Source: Streptantibioticus ferralitis
GTDB taxonomy: Bacteria; Actinomycetota; Actinomycetes; Streptomycetales; Streptomycetaceae
Length of the DNA stretch: 64,000 nt
Direction: 5' to 3'
Assembly: GCF_029223525.1 (NCBI RefSeq)
Contig: NZ_JARHTQ010000002.1
Coordinates: 186,001-250,000 of the forward strand
Of this stretch, positions 34,339-44,400 are shown in pieces. The translations under genes were made by a program, and so were the position numbers. Position 1 is the stretch's first letter; each line of letters opens with the position of its first letter. The notes below the pieces were generated by a model. The model did no database searches, was not told the origin of the DNA, and was given only the letters and a program-made list of their open reading frames with translations.

Positions 34339-35676
34339 GTGTACTTCTACGATCGGCTGGACGCGGGACGGCGCCTCGCCGAGCGCCTGGTACATCTGCG
34401 CGGAACGGATGTGGTCGTACTCGGCCTGCCACGGGGGGGTGTCCCGGTCGCCGCCCACGTCGCGGAGGCGCTCAACGCACCCCTGGACGTCTGCGTGGTG
34501 CGCAAGCTCGGCGCACCGTTCCAGCCGGAGCTGGCCATGGGGGCGATCGGCGAGGGCGGGGTGCGGGTCATCAATGACGAGGTGGTGGGCTTGGAGCGGG
34601 TCTCCGACGAGGAACTCGCCGAGGTGGAGGAACGGGAGCGGGCCGAACTCGCCCGGCGCGCCAGCCAGTACCGTGGCGATCGGCCCCGCCTGGACATCGG
34701 AGGGCGCACGGTGATCGTGATCGACGACGGCATCGCCACCGGCGCGACCGCCCGGGCGGCCTGCCGGATCGCTCGCGCACAGGGCGCGGCCAGGGTGATA
34801 CTCGCCGTGCCCGTCGCGCCGCCCGACCGGATCGTGCCGATGCGACAGGACGCCGATGAACTGGTGTGCCTGGAGACGCCCCATGACTTCTTCGGCGTGG
34901 GCCAGTTCTACGCGGACTTCTCGCAGACCACCGACGAGGAGGTCATGGACTGCCTCGCGCGGGCCGCGGAGCGCGGCGGCGCGCTCGGGGCCGCCTCGTC
35001 ACCGTCCCACGACCACGAGCCGTACGACGGCGAGGTCGAGATACGCGCCGGATCCGCGCAGCTCGCCGGGCGGCTCACCGTACCCGCCGGGGCGACGGGC
35101 ATGGTCGTCTTCGCGCACGGCAGCGGCAGCAGCAGGCACAGCCCGCGCAACCGCCTGGTCGCGAGCGTGCTCAACCAGGCCGGACTGGCGACACTGCTGT
35201 TCGACCTGCTGACCCGGGACGAGGAAGTGGACCGGGCCAATGTCTTCGACACCGTCCTGCTCGCCCGGCGGCTGACCGACACCACGAAGTGGCTGCGGGA
35301 GCGGCCCGAGGTGCGCGGCCTGCCGTTGGGGTACTTCGGTGCCAGCACCGGCGCGGCGGCCGCGCTGTGGGCGGCGGCGGAACCCGATGCACAGATCTAC
35401 GCGGTGGTGTCCCGCGGCGGTCGCCCGGACCTGGCCGGGCCCCGGCTGTCCGCGGTGACCTCGCCCACGCTGCTGATCGTCGGCGGTCAGGACCACGAGG
35501 TGCTCGCGCTCAACCGGCAGGCCCAGGCGCGGATGCGCTGTGAGAGCCGACTCGCGGTGGTACCCGGCGCCACCCACCTCTTCGATGAGGCGGGCACGCT
35601 GGAGCAGGCGGCGGAGCTGGCGAAGGACTGGTTCCTGGGACACCTCGCCGCCGCACCGGGCGCCGCCGCCGGATGA
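34339..35676 (+). CDS. Phosphoribosyltransferase fused to an alpha/beta hydrolase
   Basis: The 445-residue protein joins two domains. Residues 1-215 are a PRTase with the PRPP loop VIVIDDGIATGATARAA and a typical hood start (YFYDRLDAGRRLAERL). Residues about 235-440 are a dienelactone-hydrolase-like fold with VVFAHGSGSSRHSPRN and nucleophile elbow FGASTGAAA. Acid and base can be seen in VGGQDHEVL and GATHLF. GTG 34339 follows a GGAGG by eight bases and is preferred to the GTG at 34321. Such fusions are common in actinomycetes, but their substrate is unknown. Confidence 0.88.
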   Translation: MYFYDRLDAGRRLAERLVHLRGTDVVVLGLPRGGVPVAAHVAEALNAPLDVCVVRKLGAPFQPELAMGAIGEGGVRVINDEVVGLERVSDEELAEVEERERAELARRASQYRGDRPRLDIGGRTVIVIDDGIATGATARAACRIARAQGAARVILAVPVAPPDRIVPMRQDADELVCLETPHDFFGVGQFYADFSQTTDEEVMDCLARAAERGGALGAASSPSHDHEPYDGEVEIRAGSAQLAGRLTVPAGATGMVVFAHGSGSSRHSPRNRLVASVLNQAGLATLLFDLLTRDEEVDRANVFDTVLLARRLTDTTKWLRERPEVRGLPLGYFGASTGAAAALWAAAEPDAQIYAVVSRGGRPDLAGPRLSAVTSPTLLIVGGQDHEVLALNRQAQARMRCESRLAVVPGATHLFDEAGTLEQAAELAKDWFLGHLAAAPGAAAG

Positions 35677-35688
35677 GCCGCGCCGCGG

Positions 35689-36063
35689 TCAGTGACCGCG
35701 TGGCGCGTACATGATCACCGCCACACCGAGCAGACACACGCACGCTCCGACGATGTCTGCCCAGTCCGGCCGGTAGCCGTCGACGACCACGCCCCAGGCC
35801 AGCGACCCCCCGACGAACACACCGCCGTACGCCGCCAGGATCCGCCCGAACGCCGCATCGGGCTGCAACGTCGCGGCGAAGCCGTAGATCCCCAGCGCCA
35901 GCACACCGGCCCCCACCCAGGCCCAGCCGCGGTGTTCCCGCACCCCCTGCCACACCAGCCAGGCGCCGCCGATTTCGAAGAGGGCGGCGACGACGAACAA
36001 CACGACGGAGCGAAGGACGAGCACCGGAGCGACTTCCGTGACGGGGACGGGGGCAGGCGACAT
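35689..36063 (-). CDS. YnfA / UPF0060-family small membrane protein
   Basis: A 124-residue protein with four hydrophobic helices. Characteristic stretches are [19 protein letters not shown] and [21 protein letters not shown]. The family resembles small multidrug transporters, but its function is unproven. It converges on the PRTase-hydrolase gene and is divergent from the sigma-factor gene, with about 100 bases between starts. Confidence 0.9.
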   Translation of the reverse strand: MSPAPVPVTEVAPVLVLRSVVLFVVAALFEIGGAWLVWQGVREHRGWAWVGAGVLALGIYGFAATLQPDAAFGRILAAYGGVFVGGSLAWGVVVDGYRPDWADIVGACVCLLGVAVIMYAPRGH

Positions 36064-36164
36064 GATCGCCTCGCAGAGCGTAGCCCGCTACCTCCGGCGG
36101 AAGCCGTCCGGTGGGGCGCGTCGGCCTTGCGGTGGCAGGGATACCACTGCTCTGATGGGGCGGC

Positions 36165-37466
36165 GTGACAGCTTCCGACACCCATCGCGCGATCGACGCG
36201 GTCTGGCGGATCGAGTCGGCGAGGGTGATCGCCGGTCTCACCCGGATCGTCCGCGACGTCGGCATCGCCGAGGAACTGGCTCAGGACGCACTGGTCGCCG
36301 CGCTGGAGCAGTGGCCGGAATCCGGCATCCCGCGCAACCCGGGAGCATGGCTCATGGCCACCGCCAAGCATCGTGCGATCGATCTGCTGCGGCGGCAGGA
36401 GCGACTCGACGTGAAGGTCCAGGAGCTCGGCCGTGAACTGGAGACCGAACAGCGCGGTGCCGCACCGGACTTCGACACCGCCCTCGACGAGGACTTCGGT
36501 GACGACCTGCTCCGGCTGATGTTCATCTCCTGCCACCCGGTGCTGTCCACCGAGGCCCGGGTGGCCCTGACGCTTCGGCTGCTGGGCGGGTTGACCACCG
36601 GGGAGATCGCACGTGCCTTCCTGGTGTCGGAGCCGACCGTGGCGCAGCGGATCGTGCGGGCGAAACGGACCCTCGCCAAGGAGAACGTGCCCTTCGAGGT
36701 CCCACAGGGACCCGAACTCGCCGACCGGCTGTCCTCCGTGCTGGAGGTCGTCTACCTGGTGTTCAACGAGGGATATGCGGCGACCGCCGGTGACGACTGG
36801 ATGCGCCCGGCGCTGTGCGAGGAGGCGCTGCGACTGGGCCGCGTCCTGGCCGAGCTCGTGCCGGACGAACCGGAAGCACACGGCCTGGTGGCGCTGATGG
36901 AGATCCAGGCGTCGCGGTCGGCCGCGCGTACCGGCCCCTCCGGCGAGCCCGTTCTGCTGCTGGACCAGGACCGCTCCCGATGGGACCAACTGCTGATCCA
37001 CCGAGGGCTCGCCGCCCTGGAGCGTGCCGAGAAGCTCGGCGGCGCGCGGGGCCCGTATGCCCTGCAGGCCGCGATCGCCGCCTGCCACGCCCGGGCCCGT
37101 ACCGCGCCGGAGACCGACTGGGTGCGGATCGCCGCGCTGTACCAGGCGCTCGCGCACCGCGCGCGGTCTCCCGTCGTCGAGTTGAACCGAGCGGTCGCGC
37201 TGGGCATGGCCTACGGTCCGGCCACCGGACTGGAACTCGTCGACGAACTGGCCTCGGAACCCTCGTTGAAGAACTACCACCTGCTGCCGAGCGTGCGCGG
37301 CGACCTGCTGGCCAAGCTCGGTCGTCTGGACGAGGCGCGCGGGGAGTTCGAGCGCGCGGCGGCGCTCACCGGAAACGAACGCGAGCGCACTCTGCTCTTG
37401 GCACGCGCCGCCGCGTGCGGCCGTACTGGAGAGGGCGGCCCCGGGCCGCTCAGCAACGGGCACTAG
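36165..37466 (+). CDS. ECF sigma factor with long C-terminal helical extension (ECF42-like)
   Basis: A 433-residue protein. Residues about 1-95 form sigma region 2 (RIVRDVGIAEELAQDALVAA, AKHRAIDLLRRQ), and about 120-180 form region 4 (RLLGGLTTGEIARAFLVSEPT). The remaining 250 residues are TPR-like helices (VYLVFNEGYAA, LNRAVALGMA). This is the ECF42 architecture, in which the C-terminal domain replaces an anti-sigma factor. ECF42 genes usually sit beside a DGPF/YCII-like gene. None is seen here; the neighbours are a YnfA gene and glutamate decarboxylase. GTG start. Confidence 0.92.
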   Translation: MTASDTHRAIDAVWRIESARVIAGLTRIVRDVGIAEELAQDALVAALEQWPESGIPRNPGAWLMATAKHRAIDLLRRQERLDVKVQELGRELETEQRGAAPDFDTALDEDFGDDLLRLMFISCHPVLSTEARVALTLRLLGGLTTGEIARAFLVSEPTVAQRIVRAKRTLAKENVPFEVPQGPELADRLSSVLEVVYLVFNEGYAATAGDDWMRPALCEEALRLGRVLAELVPDEPEAHGLVALMEIQASRSAARTGPSGEPVLLLDQDRSRWDQLLIHRGLAALERAEKLGGARGPYALQAAIAACHARARTAPETDWVRIAALYQALAHRARSPVVELNRAVALGMAYGPATGLELVDELASEPSLKNYHLLPSVRGDLLAKLGRLDEARGEFERAAALTGNERERTLLLARAAACGRTGEGGPGPLSNGH

Positions 37467-37560
37467 CCTGTCCGCCGCGCGTGACCGGCCCGGCCGGGCC
37501 GGCCGACGCCGCATGAATCGGTACGTACGGAACGACGTCGGCGAAAAGGACATGCTCACC

Positions 37561-38973
37561 ATGCCGCTCAAGCGCCCGCACCAGCACCGCGAAGCCAGCA
37601 GCCACCTGACGGTGAACCCGGTCTTCACCCGGGAACCCGTTTGCGTCCCCCGGTTCGAGTTGCCCGAGGGGGGGATCGACCCGGACACCGCGTACCAGAT
37701 CGTGCACGACGAGTTGATGCTCGACGGGAACGCCCGGCTGAACCTGGCCACCTTCGTCAGCACCTGGGCCGAGCCGCAGGCCCAGCGGTTGATGGCCGAG
37801 TGCGCCGAGAAGAACATGATCGACAAGGATGAGTACCCGCAGACCGCGGAGGTGGAGGCCCGCTGCGTACACATGCTCGCCGATCTGTGGAACGCCCCCG
37901 ACTCCCATGCGGCCGTGGGCTGTTCGACGACCGGCTCCAGTGAGGCCGCGATGCTGGCCGGTCTCGCCTTCAAGCGGCGCTGGCAGCACCGCCGCCGCGC
38001 CGAGGGCAAGCCGGCGGACCGGCCGAACATGGTCATGGGCATCAACGTGCAGGTGTGCTGGGAGAAGTTCGCCGACTACTTCGAGGTCGAACCCCGTTAC
38101 GTACCCATGGAGGGCAACCGCTTCACCCTGTCCGCGGACGCCGCCGCCGAGCTGTGCGACGAGAACACCATCGGCGTCGTGGCCGTGCTGGGCTCGACCT
38201 TCGACGGTGCGTACGAGCCGGTCGCCGAGATATGCGCCGCCCTCGACGCGTTCCAGGAGCGCACCGGTATCGACGTTCCGGTGCATGTGGACGGCGCGTC
38301 GGGTGCGATGATCGCCCCGTTCCTCGACCCCGACCTGCCGTGGGACTTCCGGCTGCCGCGGGTCGCCTCCATCAACACCTCGGGGCACAAGTACGGCCTG
38401 GTGATGCCGGGTGTCGGCTGGGCACTGTGGCGGGACGCCGAGGCCCTGCCGAAGGACCTGGTCTTCCACGTCAACTACCTCGGCGGGGACATGCCGACGT
38501 TCGCGCTGAACTTCTCCCGGCCCGGCGCCCAGGTGATCGCCCAGTACTACAACTTCCTGCGGCTGGGGTTCGAGGGCTACCGCCGCGTTCAGCAGACCTG
38601 CCGGGACGTCGCGACCCGGCTCGCCAGCGAGATAGCCAAGCTGGGGCCGTTCAGCCTCATCACCGACGGCAGTGAACTTCCGGTCTTCGCCTTCCGGGTG
38701 AGCGACGAGATCACCAACTTCACGGTGTTCGACGTGTCCGCCGCCCTGCGCGAACGCGGCTGGCTGGTGCCCGCATACACCTTCCCGGCCAACCGCACCG
38801 ACCTGGCGGCGCTGCGCGTCGTCATCCGCAACGGCTTCGGACACGACCTCGCCGACCTCTTCCTGGAGGACCTGCGCCGGGTACTGCCGCGCCTGCGGGC
38901 ACAGGCCCAGCCGCATCGCGACGCGGAGAACGCCGGCGCCTTCGCACACGGCGCCGAGACGAAGTCCCGCTGA
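37561..38973 (+). CDS. gadB: Glutamate decarboxylase
   Basis: PLP enzyme converting glutamate to GABA plus CO2, of about 470 residues. Clear family segments: ELMLDGNARLNLATFVSTWA, DEYPQTAEVEARCVHMLADLW, GCSTTGSSEA, HVDGASGAMIAPF and the PLP lysine in SINTSGHKYG (Lys277). I start at ATG 37561, ten bases after AAAGGA. ATG 37552 and ATG 37513 are in frame and possible. It may serve acid tolerance or GABA metabolism; no antiporter gene is adjacent. A strong terminator follows it. Confidence 0.93.
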   Translation: MPLKRPHQHREASSHLTVNPVFTREPVCVPRFELPEGGIDPDTAYQIVHDELMLDGNARLNLATFVSTWAEPQAQRLMAECAEKNMIDKDEYPQTAEVEARCVHMLADLWNAPDSHAAVGCSTTGSSEAAMLAGLAFKRRWQHRRRAEGKPADRPNMVMGINVQVCWEKFADYFEVEPRYVPMEGNRFTLSADAAAELCDENTIGVVAVLGSTFDGAYEPVAEICAALDAFQERTGIDVPVHVDGASGAMIAPFLDPDLPWDFRLPRVASINTSGHKYGLVMPGVGWALWRDAEALPKDLVFHVNYLGGDMPTFALNFSRPGAQVIAQYYNFLRLGFEGYRRVQQTCRDVATRLASEIAKLGPFSLITDGSELPVFAFRVSDEITNFTVFDVSAALRERGWLVPAYTFPANRTDLAALRVVIRNGFGHDLADLFLEDLRRVLPRLRAQAQPHRDAENAGAFAHGAETKSR

Positions 38974-38991
38974 ACCTGGATCGCGTGCCCC

Positions 38992-39036
38992 GGGGGCAGG
39001 CCTCCAACACCCGTTGAGGGTTGGGGGCTTGCCCCC
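38992..39036 (+). terminator. Hairpin terminator after glutamate decarboxylase
   Basis: A long inverted repeat 18 bases past the stop. GGGGGCAGGCCTCCAAC at 38992-39008 pairs with GTTGGGGGCTTGCCCCC at 39020-39036 with a few bulges, leaving a small loop. No T-run follows, as is usual in Streptomyces. Confidence 0.75.
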
Positions 39037-39278
39037 TACACGGCTGCCGAGGCGCGGACCGGCGGTGCCAGGCAATCGGGCCCACCGCCGGGCGGGCGAT
39101 GTCCTGCGCGGACTCGGTCCGCACCGGGCGTCCCGTACGACTCAATGATGACAGCCACCTTTCGGTGGTACCGGAGTTTGATGCCACAACCCGCGTACAG
39201 GTTGATCCGGCGAACTGCCCTGCGCCCATAGGTTCTTGATCGAAGACCGGTGACCGGCGATCAGGAAGACAGACACAC
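39037..39278 (+). promoter_or_regulatory. Leader/promoter region of the TPR gene
   Basis: No gene is seen. A small hairpin (CCACC/GGTGG around TTTC) lies near 39156-39170, and AGGAAG about 12 bases before 39279 is the ribosome site. A promoter for the TPR gene should be in this stretch. Confidence 0.35.
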
Positions 39279-40301
39279 ATGTACAGCAAGGCGTTCGCTC
39301 CCGAGTACCAAGGCGTTCTGGGATCCGCTCTGTCGGTGAACTCCTCGTACGAGGAGGTGCTGGCCAAGGCGACCGAGGAACAGCGCGAGTCAGTGCTGGG
39401 GTACGCGCGGGCCGGGCTCGCCGTCGCCGAGGCGAACCGGCGCCTGGGGCGGGTGGCCGACGCGGAGCGGGCCTGGCGGGACAGCTATCGCGCCGCCCGG
39501 CGGGCCGGTGACAGTGCGGCGATGGCCTGGGCGCTGTGGAGCGGCGGCACCCTGGCCCGGCAGCGCGGCCGGCTCGCGTTGGCCCGGCGCTGGCTGTCGG
39601 CCGCCGCCGAGTGCGCGGAGCGCGGCAGTGACCGGATCGCCCGTGGGTACGCACTGGCGGGGCTGGCGGAGACCGGCCGAATCCAGGGCGACTACGCGGC
39701 CGTCACCGAACTGCACGAGCAACTCCTCGCCGAGGCCCGCGCGCACGGCGAGGCCCGGCACACGGTGTGGGCGCTGGAGGGCATCGCGCAGATGCACCGC
39801 AACACCGGCTCGTACGACACCGCGCTGGCGATGTTCGAGGAGGCCGCCGAGATAGCCCGGCGAGCGGAGGACGCCCGCGGTCACGCCTGGGCGCTGCGCG
39901 GCATAGCCGATGTGCTGTCGGTACGCGGCGAGACCGAGCGGGCGCTGGAACTGCTCACCGAGGCGGAAGCCGTTTGCCGGGGGATGCGGCTGGAGAGCGC
40001 GCTCGCGTACAACCACAAGATGCGCGGCAACGTGCTGTTCCGGGCAGGACGGTACGAGGAGGCGCGCGAGGTCTACTCCGGTGCGCTGGAGGAGTTCCGC
40101 GCCATCGGCGAGCCGCGCGGCGCAGCACTGTCCCGGCTCGGCTTGGTCAAGTCCCGGGCGCGGCTGGGGCGTTCGGACGCCGAGACGGCGGCCGAGCTGG
40201 CCGAACTGGACGAGACCCTGCAGCGCATCGGGCTGCGGCACGCCCGCGCGATGCTCCGGGACTTCCGTGCCGAACTCGGTGGTCAGGCGGAGGCCGCCTG
40301 A
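39279..40301 (+). CDS. Tetratricopeptide-repeat protein
   Basis: A 340-residue helical protein made of about six to seven TPR units. Repeats such as RGYALAGLAETGRIQGDYAA, HTVWALEGIAQMHRNTGSYD and HAWALRGIADVLSVRGETER show the W/L-G-A-F pattern at about 40-residue spacing. No signal peptide, enzyme domain or DNA-binding domain. Probably a protein-protein interaction adaptor; partner unknown. Confidence 0.85.
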   Translation: MYSKAFAPEYQGVLGSALSVNSSYEEVLAKATEEQRESVLGYARAGLAVAEANRRLGRVADAERAWRDSYRAARRAGDSAAMAWALWSGGTLARQRGRLALARRWLSAAAECAERGSDRIARGYALAGLAETGRIQGDYAAVTELHEQLLAEARAHGEARHTVWALEGIAQMHRNTGSYDTALAMFEEAAEIARRAEDARGHAWALRGIADVLSVRGETERALELLTEAEAVCRGMRLESALAYNHKMRGNVLFRAGRYEEAREVYSGALEEFRAIGEPRGAALSRLGLVKSRARLGRSDAETAAELAELDETLQRIGLRHARAMLRDFRAELGGQAEAA

Positions 40302-40341
40302 CCACCGAGGGGGGTCGTCTACGCCAGTGCACACTGGACGT

Positions 40342-40572
40342 ATGTGCAGAAGCATCAAGACCTTGCGGCCGCCCGTCATGGAGCAGGTCGGCGACGAGGA
40401 CATCCGGGCCGCGGCGCTGCAGTACGTGCGCAAGGTGTCGGGATTCCGCGCACCGGCCGCGCACAACCGGGTCGCCTTCGACCGAGCGGTGGACGCGGTG
40501 GCGTCAGCCACCGCGTCCCTGCTGGCGGATCTGGAGGTCCGCGGCGCCGCGCCACGGGCGGGCCGATCCTGA
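40342..40572 (+). CDS. DUF2277-family small protein
   Basis: A 76-residue protein beginning MCRSIKTLRPP, the hallmark of this small conserved family, with AALQYVRKVSGF and NRVAFDRAVD following. The function is unknown. It lies 40 bases after the TPR gene and converges on the parvulin-like gene. Confidence 0.85.
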   Translation: MCRSIKTLRPPVMEQVGDEDIRAAALQYVRKVSGFRAPAAHNRVAFDRAVDAVASATASLLADLEVRGAAPRAGRS

Positions 40573-40630
40573 CGGCGGGGTGCGGCGGTCCCGGCCGCAC
40601 GACGGGGTGTCGTGGGCCGCGGCCGCAGCA

Positions 40631-41413
40631 TCAGTGGCGGTGGACGGGGTCGGGGAGGCTGGGGTCGCCGGGGTGTTCGTAGCCCGGGGACAAGTGGACG
40701 AGGGCGGCGCGGCGGCCGGCCAGCCAGTCGTCGAAGGCCAGGCCGCGGGCGGCGGCCAGTAGGTCGGTGTGGATGGTGTCCCGTACCGCCTCGTACGGCA
40801 GGGTGCCGGCCCGCTCGATGTGGTCGAGGACGGCGACATGCCAGCCGAACACCGTCCGCACCGGACCGATCCGGTCGCCCGCGGCGGCGGCGAAGAGGGC
40901 GTCCTCAAGGGGGCCGCTGAGCTGGCCGCGGGCGAGTGTCTCGGCGGGCGCGAGGTCGTCGGGGCGCAGGGCCGCGGCCTCCTCACGGGTGGCGCGGACC
41001 GCCTGGCGCAGGGTGCGCAGCTCGGGGCGGGTCCACAGGTCGGGGTTGGCGTCGTAGTACCGGCGCAGTTCGGCTTCGGTGACCGTGACATCCGCGGTGA
41101 CCTGGTCGAACAATGCTCGGGCCGCATGGGTGAGCGCCTGCTGGGTGCCTGGATCCGCGCCGCTGTCATGCACCGGATGCGCCATGGGTGCCTGCGGCGG
41201 GACGGTGGTGTGGCGTGCCTCATGGAACACCAGCGCCTCGGAGGCGAGCAGTTGGGCGACCCAGCGGCGCAGCCGCACACCCGCGGGAGTGTGGTCCTTC
41301 GGCAACCGTGGGCCCAGTGGCCCGCCCCGGATGGCGGCCAGCCGACGTTCCAGCTCGGCCGTGGTGATCACACGGCCGCCCACCTGGGCGACGATTGGCG
41401 ACTCGGCGGTCAC
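40631..41413 (-). CDS. Parvulin/SurA-like peptidyl-prolyl isomerase family protein
   Basis: A 260-residue protein. The N-terminal helical part (VAQVGGRVITTAELERRLAA) and central segment TEAELRRYYDANPDLW resemble SurA/PrsA-type chaperones. The C-terminal stretch ADGDRIGPVRT/FGWHVAVLDHI-like has the rotamase look. No signal peptide is seen. GTG start overlaps the stop of the GH38 gene (GTGA), so it is translated with it. It may assist folding of that very large exported enzyme, but without a leader it would act inside the cell. Confidence 0.75.
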   Translation of the reverse strand: MTAESPIVAQVGGRVITTAELERRLAAIRGGPLGPRLPKDHTPAGVRLRRWVAQLLASEALVFHEARHTTVPPQAPMAHPVHDSGADPGTQQALTHAARALFDQVTADVTVTEAELRRYYDANPDLWTRPELRTLRQAVRATREEAAALRPDDLAPAETLARGQLSGPLEDALFAAAAGDRIGPVRTVFGWHVAVLDHIERAGTLPYEAVRDTIHTDLLAAARGLAFDDWLAGRRAALVHLSPGYEHPGDPSLPDPVHRH

Positions 41414-44400
41414 GATGGCCTCCAGGCGGTGTGGCCGTGGGTGGACGAGCGGCCCTTGTCGCCGTCAGCGCTCTGCCGGGGGGCCGGAGTCTGCGTGGAG
41501 GAGCTGATGATGATGGACGCCGTCGGGGTGTAGAGCAGTCTGCCGAAGTACATCAGCTTCACCAGCGCCCACCAGTTGCCGGGCCGGGCGCCCGCCGGGG
41601 CGTTGATCTCGAAGCTGACCGCGCTGTCGCCGCCCGCCGCGACCGAGAAGGGCTGGCTCCAGGGCCCGCTGATGGGCCAGATCGCGTACGGGGTGATGAG
41701 TTGGGCCTCGCCGTGGATCCGCGAGTGCGCGGTGTTGCGCAGTGCCACGGACAGGTGTCCGGTCTGGCCGGGGGACACCACGAGGTCCTGGGCGACCAGA
41801 GCCGCTTCGAGCTCCCCGGCCGGGTTCCACTGCTCGGGGTGTTCGGGTACGACCAGACGCGCTTTGCGGGTGATCTTGTCGATGGACAGCGAGAGCGCCC
41901 GTTCCGCCGACGAGTCCTGGACCGGCTCGGTCGGGTCGGAACCGGGCAGCACGGTCCGTACCGGGGATGCCGCCGCCCGGGCGGCGGGTACGTGGTCGAC
42001 GGTCACCACGTCCTCGTGGATCTGACCGCTCCCGTCGGCGGTGCGGACGGCGACGAAGTAGCGCCCGCCGGGCCCGTTCGGCTGGAGGTGGACGGAGTAG
42101 CGAAGATGCGCGCCCGGCGCCAGCGCGTACATACGGGTGGGGGGATCGGCCGTCCAACCGTCCGGCACGATGACCTCCACCATCCCGGCGACCTGCTCGA
42201 CGGTGTGTGAGGAGGCGACGGTGATCGTGATGTCGTACGGTCCGTGGCCGGTGACGGCGGTCGGCTCGGCCTCGATCGAGGTCATGCGGTAACCCATGGA
42301 CGCGGCACCCTTGTTGTGCCGCCAGTACCGCGCGAAGACCGGCTGGGCGGGCTCCGCGCTCGGCGCGAGTTGCGGCCTGGCCGTACTCGGCGGCATTCCG
42401 CGCTGCCCCTCGGCGGGCTTGCGCGGTGTCGCGACCATGGTGCGGACCTCGAAGGCACCGAGTTCGGCGGTGATCCCGTGCTCCGAGCGTGCCATCGGAC
42501 GGGCGTCCTGCTCAAGGGGGTTGGCCGTGGCCGCCCAGTCGAGCGGGCGGAAGAACCTGAAGCGGGCGGTCGTCGGCCGACCGGTGGACTCGTAGGCCCG
42601 CAGCACGATCCCGGCCGCCGGGTCCATGTCGGTACCGGCCATCGACGCCATCGGGTTGCCGTGCGGCTTGAGCGCGGTGATCACCACGCCATCGCCGTCG
42701 GCGGACAGGAAGTCCGCGGCAGCGCCCAGTGGTCCGCGGTGCACTGCCTCCTGCCGGGTGGTGAACGGGTTGTTGTACGCGTGGCCGCGCCGGGCCAGAC
42801 CTGCCCTGCGCCAGTCGCCGCGGTGACCGACCAGCGCGTAGGCGAAGGTGTGGCTCCAGTGGTTGGTCTCGAAGTTCGCGCCGTCCGGCAGGGTCCGCCG
42901 TGGCGGGTCGATCCACGTACCGGACGGCCAGCCGGTCGAGGACCGCAGGATGCCCAGGTAGACGTCGCCGGAGTTGTCGATGGTGAAGCCCGGCAGGCCC
43001 CGGTTGAGCACGGCGAAGCCGTACGGTTCGACCTGGCCGGTGGTGCCGTCCAGTTCCGCGGGCTGGACGACGTCGATCCGCGGCGCGCGGCGCAGTTCGG
43101 CGGCGAGGCGGTGCAGTGCGGTGCGGGTGTCGGCCGGGGTGCGTCCGGCGATCACGAGCACCGGCAGAGCGCGCGGGCCGCGTAGATCGGCACGCGGGAT
43201 CCATGCCTCGGCCAGCGGCTTGTCGGCCGGTACCCATACGCGTGCGGTGCGGCCGTGGGTCAGCTGACGGTCCAGTTCGGCCTGGTATCCGGGCGGGGCC
43301 GCGTCCAGTACCGCGGCGGTGAAGTCGTTCTCGGCGGGGCCGCCGACGCTGATGCGGACATCGGGCAGATTGGAGTCCACGTCGAGGCTGCCGTAGCGGG
43401 ACCCGTCATGGGTGGAGGTGGTGGCGGTGACGCCGGTGGCCACCAGGGCGGTGACCGCGTCCCGGGCCGGTTCCGCGTAGGCGGTGATACCGGGTACCAC
43501 GACCTCGGCGACGCTCACCGCCCGTGCGGCGCGCACCGGGTCGCCGCCCGCCGCGTCCACCAGCGCGACCACGAGCGTCGAACCGAGCTCGACCCAGTTG
43601 TAGGCGGGGTACTCCAGCGTCCACTTCGCCTCGGCGTAGTCGACGTTGGGGAACCCGAAGCCCCGCCCCACCACGGCGTCGCCCACCTCGGAGACCGGCA
43701 TACCGCCCTCGACGTCGGGCTGGAACCGTACCCGCATCAGGCGGTTGGTGCCGGTGAAGCCGTCGATACGGGTGGTCAGGTCGACACGGTCGACACCGTC
43801 CCACAGCATGATCTCCTGGGTGTATCGACACAGTGCGAAGTCGGCGGACACCGTGACGCGCTGTCCGATGGGGCAGCGTTCGACACTGACCGTCGCCGGG
43901 TAGTTCGAACTCCTCGCGACCGGGCCGCCTTTGGGCACGGTCACCCAGGGGCCGCCGGAGGGAGCGCCGGGGCCGTCCTCGTACTCGTCGTAGGCCAGCA
44001 GCTCGTTGGCGAAGCCGCCGGAGCGGAGCATCCGCTTGTCCGCCTTCTTGTCGTACAACGAGCTGATGGCGCCGCCGCGTTCGGGATCCACGGCGAGGTG
44101 GTAGTACTCGTTCTCGATCGCCAGCCCGTCGGAGCTGTTCCAGGAGGGTCCGTCCAGCGGGGTGTTGGAGGGGATGACGCGGTAGGTGGCGTAGCCGGTG
44201 GCCGGAACGTCATGGGCGACGAACGCCAGCGCGGCGGAGGCGAGTGTGCCGTCGGGGTGGCGGGTCAGGTGCTCGATATGGACGGGCACGCTCCGGCCGG
44301 TGGAGTCGAGCAGCGAGATGCCCACCGGGCCGGGCGCCGGGAAGTCCACCGTGGCCCGGGCGGCGTCGGTGCGCGGCCAGGCCATGGCGTTGAACACCAG

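Noticed and set aside
32096-34432. Very long open minus-strand frame (778 codons) opposite the NRPS gene
   Set aside because: It is the usual GC-rich antisense shadow; composition is low-complexity Arg/Gly/His and no family motif appears, while the plus strand has clear NRPS domains.
37487-37500. Palindrome GGCCCGGCCGGGCC between sigma factor and decarboxylase genes
   Set aside because: GC-only palindromes are frequent by chance in this composition, and the stem is short with almost no loop.
35715-38045. 776-codon minus-strand frame across sigma factor and decarboxylase genes
   Set aside because: It is antisense to two well-supported genes, has no domain, and spans unrelated functional units.
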